Shown here: one piece after another, positions 39,203 through 49,400 of the stretch
Position numbering within the stretch: the stretch's first letter is position 1
Layout: every line of letters begins with the position of its first letter
DNA from: Batillaria attramentaria
Lineage: Eukaryota; Mollusca; Gastropoda; Batillariidae
NCBI GenBank assembly: GCA_018292915.2
Contig: JACVVK020000094.1
Location: forward strand, 645,001-709,000
Direction of reading: 5' to 3'
DNA: 64,000 nt
Translations under genes and position numbers: made by a program
The notes under the pieces: generated by a model
What the model saw: only the letters and a program-made list of their open reading frames with translations
Databases searched by the model: none
Told to the model about the DNA's origin: nothing

Positions 39203-40473
39203 CTTAGAAACTGTGACAGAACGTTTGGAACAGTGTATAAGTGTATGTTTTTCACCAAAGAAACTTGTTCGACGCTCATACGCGTTTCCAAAGTTTCGCG
39301 TATATAGCCACTTCCGGTTAACCGTAAAGCTAAATAAATGCTGTAAACACATGGAATGTAAATAATTTATGCATACAAATAATTTTGCTACTAATTTCAA
39401 TTTAATATCAATCAACAATATTTAACTATATTGAAATTAAGACCAAATTTAAGTGAAAACAAAACTGTCGTGAAACTCGGTCGACATACGGTAACACGTG
39501 CGAGAGTTTGCACACAAGGAGAAGGTGAGATTCCCTCGAACATTTAAAATTATATGTTATCGAGTTGCACTTTTCTGTGATCTGATTATCTTTATGAATT
39601 AATTGAAACTTTAAAATGCCGTTTTTCATTTGCAGACTGTTGATGCATGTAGACAAATCCCTGTTGTGCACCCCTCCCCGATAAACACGACAGGAAATCA
39701 TGCATGAATTTTAAAGTCTTAGATTTAGGTTAATGAACCGTAGCAGTTGTTAAAATGGTAGCCGTTTGACATTAAAGCGGTCACCTGACACGTGCTTCTA
39801 GCCAGACTAGCAAATTCTGCATTAATTATGAACTGGTCATGTAGTAAGCTAAGTGGTGAGTTACCACATTGCCAGGTACTCAAATCTAGTCAATCTGGCT
39901 AGATTAACTCAATTTATCTGCACAGAATACTGCGTTTTGTTTCCATTTTAAGTGCCTTCATTGATCAGTGTATGCACAATGAAGCGGTAATCTTGAAGAA
40001 TAGTATACGAAATTCTGGGAGCTATTTGCACGCACGTTAGATGTGTGTCTCTGGTCTGTGTCAGTGTACACGATGAATCAACGGCGAAGCACATTCATTC
40101 ATTCACAGGCCCTTTCCAATTCGCGTGTCGCCTGCTTACCGGAGAAACGACACTCGGATCAGAAATCAAAATGGCGGGGAGATGACTGCTTGGCTGCGGT
40201 CGGTAGTCATTTCAGGATATTTTGTGCAGGAAGGAGAGGTCAGAGTGTCTAACGTCTTCTTTGCATTGAGCAGAACCGAAAGCACCCGAAAAAGTGCGTG
40301 CAAATAGCTCCCAGAATTTCGTATACTATTCTTCAAGATTACCCAATGAAGCTATTATGCTTATGATACTGTAATGTGTTTCTTGAAAGCAGTCTTGGAA
40401 ATCATTAATTGATGCAACAGTTGAAGCATCCACCACAATATTAATTAATATGCCGTTCTCCTTGCATTCCCAG
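39203..40473. promoter_or_regulatory. head-to-head DDX46/GAR1 intergenic region (putative divergent promoter)
   Basis: The DDX46 ATG (minus, 39202) and GAR1 ATG (plus, 40482) face away from each other. A splice acceptor (TTGCATTCCCAG, ending 40473) precedes the GAR1 ATG, so GAR1 has an upstream non-coding exon within or beyond this stretch. No TATA box was identified with confidence. A 358-bp transposon lies inside at 39986-40343. Confidence 0.55.
39986..40343. mobile_element. 358-bp transposon with perfect 50-bp terminal inverted repeats and 9-bp TSD
   Basis: 39986-40035 (starting GGTAATCTTGAAGAATAGTA) is the exact reverse complement of 40294-40343. A perfect 9-bp duplication CAATGAAGC flanks it (39977-39985 and 40344-40352). 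It has no transposase ORF. The GG terminus and 9-bp duplication fit a Merlin-like or MULE-like MITE. It interrupts the DDX46/GAR1 divergent region. Confidence 0.92.
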
Positions 40474-40481
40474 GATTTGCA

Positions 40482-43400
40482 ATGAGCTTCAGAGGTCGTG
40501 GTGGTGGTCGAGGTGGTGGTCGTGGTGGCTATGACAGGGGAGGCAGAGGTGGCGGTTTTCGCGGACGTGGAGGCAGAGGAGGTATACAGTATCACAGTAT
40601 ACTACAGTGTTGTTTCCTAGCATTTTTTTTTTTTTTTTTTGCAGTAAAGTACTAAATCAAATGTCCAGATGTTCATGCCTCTGTAATGTACTGACCAAAT
40701 GCTGTAATTTAAGTGTATACTTACTACTTAGGCCCTTGGCTCCACGTGGAGCATAGGCCATCGACAACCCTTCGCCATCGCACTCTGTTCTGGGCTAGTC
40801 TTGCCACTCCAGTCCAGTTGGTCCCCTGCTTACATAGCTCTGCCTCAGTGTCCCGCCTCCAGCTGTTGCGAGGCCGGCCTCTCTTCCTTTTCCCCTGCGG
40901 GTTCCATGTCAGGGCTTGGCGTGTGGTGCTGGATGCTGGCTTCCTGAGGGTGTGTCCAATCCAGCCCCACTTCCTCCGCAGGATCTGCTTGGCCACTGGT
41001 TCCTGCCCCGCTCGCTCCCACAGCTCTTCATTCCGGATCTTCTCTGGCCATCGGATGTTGAAGATGCGCCTCAGACAGGTGTTGAGAAATGTCTGGATCT
41101 TCTGCTGCATGGTCTTCGTTGTCCTCCATGTTTCGCATCCGTAGAGCAGAACTGACTTCACGTTGGAGTTGAAGATGCGAAGTTTGGTTCTTATGCTGAC
41201 AACTTTGGATGCCCAGACGTTCTTCAGCATGACCATTGCTGCCCTTGCCTTGCCGATTCTGGCTGTGACGTCTCGGTCTGTGCCTCCCTGTCCATCAACC
41301 ACACTCCCCAGGTAGACAAAAGACTCCACCTCCCTGATGGGCTCTCCACCGACTGTGACTGGTGTGTTGGCAGTGGTGTTGATCTTCATCAGCTCGGTTT
41401 TCTTCCTGTTGATCTTGAGCCCTGTTCCGGCTGATGTGGCTTCCAGGCACGTAGTCTTGTCCTGCATCTGGCTGTGGCTGTGAGACAGGAGCGCCAGGTC
41501 GTCCGCGAAGTCGAGGTCATCCAGCTGCGTCCAGAGTGTCCACTGTATCCCGTTTTTCCTGCCTGCTGTAGTGGTCTTCATGATCCAGTCGATGACCAGG
41601 AGGAAGAGAAACGGGGACAACAGGCATCCCTGGCGGACTCCGGTCTTCACCTCGAAGCTTTCTGACAACTGGCCGGCATGGGCAATCCTGCAGCTCATGT
41701 CTTGGTAGGTGCACTGGATCAGGGAGATGATCTTCCCGGGAACTCCATAGTGCCTTAGCAGCTTCCACAGCGCCTCTCTGTCTACACTGTCGAAGGCCTT
41801 CTCATAGTCTATGAAGTTGATGTAGAGGGGGGAGTTCCACTCCAGTGACTGCTCCACAATGATGCGTAGGCTGGCAATCTGGTCAGCGCAGGACCTGTTC
41901 CTGCGAAAGCCTGCCTGCTGGTCTCGGAGCATGGGGTCGACTGCCTCTCTCATCCTCTCCAGTAGAATTCTGTTGAGAACCTTGCCTGGCACTGACAGGA
42001 GCATGATCCCTCGGTAGTTGCTGCAGTCCCTGAGGTCCCCTTTCTTTGGCAGCTTGATGACGATCCCTTCTTTCCACTGGGCTGGCACCTCTTCCTTCTC
42101 CCAGATCTTGCTGAACAGGCTGTGCAGCATGTTGACGGCTGTCTCTGTGTCTGCTTTAATGGCTTCTGCTGGTATCTCGTCCGGCCCTGCAGCTTTCCCA
42201 TTTCTCAGTGTCATGATGGCTTTCCTGATCTCCGCCTTAGAGGGCTTGTCGCAGTTGATGGGTAGTTCTGTCTCAGCTGGTGGGATGTCTGGTGGTGTTT
42301 CAGGGATGGGGCGATTTAACAGCTCCCTGAAGTGTTCTGCCCATCGCTTCAGCTGTTCCTCAGTTGTTGTCAGTGGGTGCCCGTTCTTGTCCTTCACTGG
42401 TTTGTCTGTCTGCTGGAATTTGCCCGCGAGCTTCTTGGTCACCTGGTACAGGTCTTTTAGATTCCCTTGTCGGGCTGCTTCCTCTGCTTGACTGGCCAGG
42501 TTGTCGATGTAGTCCCTCTTGTCCTTCCTGGTGCTCCTCTTCACTTCTCTGTCAGCTGCTGTGTATTCCTCTTGTGCCTTTGCCTTAGCTCTTCTTGTTC
42601 GGCTCGTGTTCAGTGCAGTTTTCTTCTCTTTCCTAACTTCCAGCTTCTGGATGGTATCAGCAGAGATCCATTCCTTATGTTGGGTCTTTCTCTTGCCAAG
42701 GACCTCTTCGCATGTGTCGTGCCAGAGTTTCTTGCTGTGTTCCCACTGTGTCTCGATGTCCATTTCACTGTCTTCTATCAGGTCTTGCAGTGGCTGGAAC
42801 CTGTTGGAAAGGCTGATCCGGAATGCTGCTTGTGTGTCTGTGTTCCTGAGAAGTCCAACGTTGTACCTGGTCCGTGTGCTGTTGGCGTTGGTGTGCCTCT
42901 TAAGCCGAAGTCTCAATGTTGTTGCAAGAAGGTGGTGGTCTGATGATACATCGGCACCCCTCATCACGCGCACATCCCGCCACGATCTCCTGAACTTCCG
43001 GCTGATGCAGATGTGATCAATCTGGTTCTCCGTGACATGGTCCGGCGATCTCCATGTGGCCTTGTGGATGCCCCCATCGATGAGTGCATCCTTGCCGTTG
43101 GAGATGGGGCTTGCGTGTCTCCATGACCCCGAGAGCTATGCCGGCGGGAGATTCGTCTCCTGGTAGGGCCACCCATGCTGGACAGGTCGAAGGGTAGAGG
43201 CCAGACGAAGCGCACTCACTGGTCCTCCAGGTTGGGGGTTTGAGTAGGGCTAACAACCCAACTCTTTAAAAACAAAACCTGTTACAGAAACTACAACCAC
43301 AGATCTACAACGCAACTTGGTCCAGGAAGAGTCCTCTCTAGTAGAGCCCATGACGCGAGCTGGTGAAAGCCCTCGGGAAGCCAGTGCGCCGACTACTCTT

Positions 43401-46400
43401 CTGACGGCCAAGACCAAAGCCAGGATAGGGACCTGGAACATCCGAACCCTATACGAAACAGGAAAAACAGCACAAGTGAGTCAAGAAATGCATAGATACA
43501 ATCTGAAGCTGCTCGGCCTATGTGAGACAAGATGGACAGGAACAGGACGCACTCGACTCACCTCCGGAGACACCAGCCTCTACTCCGGACACAAAGACGG
43601 CCAACCACACATGCACGGAGTAGCGTTGCTGATGACACCTGAAGCAACACAAGCACTATTGTCCTGGGAACCAGTGTCACCAAGGATCCTGAGCGCCAGA
43701 TTCAACTCGAAGGGCAGGAAAGTCACCATCCTCCAGTGCTACGCTCCCACCAACATGGCGGATGAGGAAGAAAAGGAGAACTTCTACGAGCAGCTCCAAG
43801 CCGTCCTCGACAAAGCACCGAGAAGAGACCTGAAGATCCTCATGGGAGACCTCAACGCCAAAGTGGGCACCGACAACACAGACAGAGAACTCATCATGGG
43901 CAAACACGGAACAGGGACACAGAACGAGAACGGAGAGCTCTTCACAGAATTCTGCACCACCAACGACCTGGTCATCGGAGGCACCATATTCCCCCACAAG
44001 ACCATCCACAAAACCACCTGGACATCACCGGACGGAAGAACTGTAAACCAGATCGACCACATCACCATCGGCAGGAAGTGGCGAAGAAGCTTGCTGGACG
44101 TCCGAGCAAAGCGGGGAGCTGATGCAGCCTCAGACCATCACCTCGTCATTGCAGCGATCAAGATCAAGCTGAAGGCCTACAGAGACCAGGCGGACAGACC
44201 ATCCCACAAGTACAACGTGCACAGTCTGAAGGAGAGCGTCAAGACCAACGCCTTCAGATGTGAGCTGAGGAACAGATTCAGCGCTCTCGACACACTACCT
44301 GAAGAGACAATCGAGGAGCACTGGCACGACCTGCGAGAAACCTGGACAGCAACAAGCAGGGAAGTGCTGGGAAAGAAGACGAGACAACACAAAGAGTGGC
44401 TTACATCTGACACCTGGGACCTCATCACAGAGAGGAAACGCCTGAAAGACCTGATCAACCACACTGACGACCAAGACCACAAGCGCGACCTGCAGGCTCA
44501 ATACTGGGACGTCAACCGGCAGGTCAAGAGGAGCGCAAGGAACGACAAGAGGAACTTCATCAACGACCTCACAGAAGAAGCAGAAACAGCAGCAGGACAA
44601 CGGAACATGAAACGGCTCTACGAAATAACAAGGACACTCTCTGGGAAAAATAACAACCCCACCAGACCAGTCAAAGACAAGAACGGACAAATCATCACCA
44701 AAGAGGAAGACCAAAGGACAAGGTGGGCTGAACACTTTAAGGAAACGCTCAACAGGCCTCCACCACCAGTCCCACCAGACATACCACCGGCAGCCCAGCT
44801 ACTCGACATCAGCACCAACCCCCCTACCAAGACCGAGATCATCAAAGCCATCAAGTCCCTCAAGTCTGGCAAAGCAGCAGGCCCCGACGGCATACCACCA
44901 GAAGCCCTCAAGGCCGACATCCAGACCTCCACCGACATGCTGCACCCGCTCCTGAGGAAGATCTGGGAGAGCGAGAGCGTGCCACAAGACTGGAAGAAGG
45001 GACACCTGGTAAAGCTGCCAAAGAAAGGGGACCTCTCATCCTGTAGCAACTGGCGAGGCATCATGCTCCTGTCCATACCAGGGAAGGTTCTCACCAGGAT
45101 CATCCTGGAGAGGCTGAAGACCGCGCTGGACAAGACACTCCGGGAGGAACAGGCAGGATTCCGCAACGACCGATCCTGCACTGATCACATAGCCACGATG
45201 AGGATCATCATCGAGCAGTCCCTGGAGTGGCAGACCCCCCTGTACAGCACCTTCGTTGACTTCCAGAAGGCGTTCGACAGTGTTGACAGGGAGGTCATCT
45301 GGAAGCTGATGTCTCACTACGGTTTTCCACCAAAGTTTGTCAACATCATCCGACAGCTGTACGAAGATGCCACCTGCCAGGTAATCCACGACGGGAAACT
45401 GACAGAACCATTCACAGTACGGACTGGCGTTCGTCAAGGCTGCATCCTCTCACCCACAATCTTCCTGATGGTGGTCGACTGGGTCATGAGGCAAGCCACC
45501 GACGGTAAGAGGACAGGGATCCAGTGGACCTTCAGCAAACAGCTCGAGGACCTGGATTTCGCGGACGACATCGCCCTCCTCTCCCACAAGCAACAAGATG
45601 CGCAGGAGAAGCTGAACAGAGTCGCCGAAGAAGCTGAGAAGACCGGCCTCAAGATCAACATCAGCAAGACCGAAGTCATGAGAGTCAACCACAAACAGCA
45701 CGACCCCATCCAGCTGCACCAGGAAGACATCAAAGAGGTGGACAAGTTCATCTACCTCGGCAGCGTTGTCAGCAAGGATGGAGGAACGGAAGAAGACATC
45801 AAGAGCCGCACCAACAAAGCCAGACATGCCTTTCGCACTCTGCGCCCCATCTGGAGATCCACAGCTCTATCCCTGCGAAACAAGATCCGGATCTTCAACT
45901 CAAATGTGAAGTCGGTCCTACTCTATGGCTCGGAGACATGGCGCACCACCAAGACAGGCTCCCACAGGCTGCAAACCTTCATCAACAGATGCCTCCGCAA
46001 CATTCTCAACATCAGATACCCACTGGTGATCACCAACCAAGACCTCTGGGAGCGAACAAGACAGGTCCCCATCGAGCAGGAGATCAAGAAAAGGAAATGG
46101 GGATGGATCGGACACACTTTGCGAAAGCCAACATCAAATGTCACCAGGCAGTCCCTTGATTGGAACCCCCAGGGAAAGCGCAAAGTGGGCCGACCGAAGC
46201 AGACCTGGCGGAGGAGTACGGACGCTGAAGCCAAGGCCGCCGGAACGACGTGGGCCGAACTAAAGAGGGCGTCCCAGAACCGAGTGCGCTGGCGGAGTGT
46301 GGTTGCAGCCCTATGTTCCCCAGGGAATAAAGAGGACTAAACTAAACTAAACTAAACTTGTGGATGCGCTTGTGTGGGAAGATGCTGCCTCCTATCACTA

Positions 46401-49400
46401 GCTGGTTCAGGGCACAAAAGTCTGCAAAGCGCTCGCCATTTTCGTTCATCTGTCCCAGTCCGTGTGTTCCCATGGTGTCCTCATAGCCTGTGTTGTCTGA
46501 TCCAATCTTGGCGTTGAAGTCTCCCATCAGTATGGTCATGTCCTTGGCTCCTCCTCTATCTATCACTGTCTGCAGTTGTTGGTAGAAGTCATCTTTTTTC
46601 TCCTCTTCCGCATCATTGGTGGGAGCGTAGCACTGGATGATGTTCAGCTTGATGTCTTTTTTCTTGGTGATGAATTTGGCTGTGATGATGCGGGAGTTGA
46701 CAGGTTCCCAGCCGATGAGTGCCCGCTGTGCCTCCGGTGCCAGCATCAGGGCCACGCCCTCAGTGTGGGGGGCTCCATCCTCTGTGTGTCCAGAGTACAG
46801 CAATTGCTCTCCCGATGAAAATCTCAGCTGTCCTGTCTGTAGCCACCTTGTCTCACTCAGTCCCAGTACTCCTATCTTGTAGTTCTTCATCTCTCTTGCG
46901 ACTTGTATGGTCCTTCCTACTTCATACATTGTCCTGATGTTCCATGTGGCTACTCTCGTTGTTGTCCTGGGTGTTAGAAGGGGGGTCGGCCTTGCAGCTT
47001 CCTTTCGGCTTTCACTGCAATGCGTCATAGGTCTCCGGGATGGAGACCCTTCCTTGCCCAGGTGAATGTCTCGGTTTGTTGCTGTCGATGCTTCAGTAAC
47101 TTAGTGTTTTTTACAGGTAGGGCTGTTAACCCTACGCAAACCCGTTTAGCCTCTTGGAGAGGTGGTCCACATTCGTCTGACCTCTACCCTTCGACCTGTC
47201 CAGCTTGGGTGACCCTGCCAGGAGCATGTGCTCCTGCTGGCATAGTTCTCTGGGTTATTGAGGTACACAAGCCACTACCCCACGACAAGGGTTGGACCAT
47301 GTAGGGAATTTAAGTGTATATGACCAGTTTAATAGACTAGTCATGTACTGATTAGTCCAATATGCTGCACTAGCAGACCTGTCACAGTTTTGCTCTTTAC
47401 GTGCTTTGTGAAGTGGCGGATTCTTGGGCAAACACGGATTACTGTTAATAATAATAATAAATGGCATTTGTAGGGCACATTTCTTTGGAATAAACTCGAT
47501 GTGCCAATCACTCACCGACACACATTTTACAAACAGTGGACAGACATACACTGGTGAAACTGACTAGTTTAGTAGTTAGGACCTGTAGATCTATCTTAAT
47601 GTTATGAGCATTGAAGAAGAGAGTGTGTTTCAGTTTGTCTGTAATTTCACTGTTACACATGGCTGTTGAGATTCTCTACTTTCAATAACTGACTGTATCC
47701 TCATTTTAATTTCAGGTGGCTGGAATAACTATGACCAGGGACCTCCAAGCTACGTTGAAGGTAAACAGATTCTGACTAGACAGGACACTGTTGTCTCTAC
47801 TGTTGCTTTTGGAGAGATTCACAAAATGCTAAAAACAAAGAACAGATTGGTGCAAGCATAGAAACTGACAGCAAAAAAAAAAAAAAAAAAAAATCATGGC
47901 ACTTACTGATCTAAGTGAATACACATCCAGCTTTATTAGTAAAACGTAATGATGACTTTAACTCAGAAAGTCTGTTGTATGAACACAGTTAAGAAATGAA
48001 TGAACACAACTTTCTAATAGTCCTGGTAGTAAAAACAGTGCATTTAACTTGAGCAAGTGTTCATTGGGGTCTTTTGTTTGTTTTTGTTTTGGCAGAGGTT
48101 GGTTTCATGACGCACACTTGTGAAGAAGATCTTGTCTGCAAGGCAACACATGAGAAGATACCTTACTTCAACGCACCCATTTATTTAGAGAATAAGGAGC
48201 AGATCGGCAAGGTGGATGAAATCTTCGGCAGCATTCGAAGTTTCGTATCCTTTTATAAAACGGGCTTTCACACAGTATGTTCGCTTCTGGGAAAAGCCAT
48301 TCATGTAACAATTGACATTATTACAATTCACTTACATAATTTAAAAAAGAAATCACCAATGGTAAATGTTTTGGGCTCATGTAGTGGAGTCATCGCTGAT
48401 AGCCATGGGCTAACGTCGTGGAGTCATCGTTGATAGCCATGGGCTAATGTAGTGGAGTCATCGTTGATAGCCATGGGCTAATGTCGTGGAGTCATTGATC
48501 GCCAGGGGCTAACGTCGTGGAGTCATCGTTGATTGCCATGGGCTAATGTAGTGGAGTCATCGTTGATAGCCATGGGCTAATGTAGTGGAGTCATCGTTGA
48601 TCGCCATGGGCTAACGTCGTGGAGTCATCGTTGATCGCCATGGGCTAATGTAGTGGAGTCATCGTTGATAGCCATGGGCTAATGTAGTGGAGTCATCGTT
48701 GATAGCCATGGGCTATTGTAGTGGAGTCATCGTTGATAGCCATGGGCTAATGTAGTGGAGTCATCGTTGATAGCCATGGGCTAAAGTAGTGGAGTCATCA
48801 TTGATCACCATGGGCTAACGTCGTGGAGTCATTGTTGATAGCCATGGGCTATTGTAGTGGAGTCATCGTTGATAGCCATGGGCTAACGTAGTGGAGTCAT
48901 CGTTGATAGCCATGGGCAAACATCCTGAAGTCATCGTTGATAGCCATGGGCTAACGTCGTGGAGTCATCGTTGATCACCATGGGCTAACGTCGTGGAGTC
49001 ATCGTTGATAGCCATGGGCTAATGTAGTGGAGTCATCGTTGATAGCCATGGGCTAACGTCGTGGAGTCATCATTGATAGCCATGGGCTAATGTAGTGGAG
49101 TCATCGTTGATAGCCATAGGCTAACGTCGTGGAGTCATCAGTGATAGCCATGGGCTAACGTCATGGAGTCATCGTTGATAGCCATGGGCTAATGTAGTGG
49201 AGTCATCGTTGATCACCATGGGCGAACGTCGTGGAGTCATTGTTGATAGCCATGGGCTAACGTAGTGGAGTCATCGTTGATAGCCATGGGCGAACATCGT
49301 GGAGTCATCGTTGATAGCCATGGGCTAATGTAGTGGAGTCATCATTGATCACCAGGGGCTAACGTCGTGGAGTCATCGTTGATAGCCAACCTGCTGGCAA

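Larger units (their letters stand above)
40720..47306 (-). mobile_element. LINE family A, copy A2, split by a LINE family B insertion (GAR1 intron)
   Basis: Perfect 14-bp target duplication AATTTAAGTGTATA (40706-40719 and 47307-47320). The element is antisense to GAR1 and lies between coding exons 40482-40581 and 47716-47760. Its sequence is almost identical to A1 over the full length. It is interrupted at 43072-46356. Removing that insert and one copy of CTTGTGGATGC restores the A1 arrangement. Confidence 0.96.

Noticed and set aside
42018..42943. Long plus-strand open frames opposite the family A LINE (also 15411-17511), and minus-strand frames opposite families B and N
   Set aside because: They are antisense shadows of the LINE ORFs. 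Frames repeat between A1 and A2 only because the DNA does.
47940..48060. Intronic box C/D snoRNA in GAR1 (TGATGA near 47950)
   Set aside because: No convincing box D or flanking stem at the right distance. No other credible C/D or H/ACA candidates were spotted by eye in the DDX46 or GAR1 introns.
48371..49388. CRISPR-like regularly spaced repeats
   Set aside because: Units are head-to-tail with no unique spacers, and the locus is an animal intron. It is a minisatellite.
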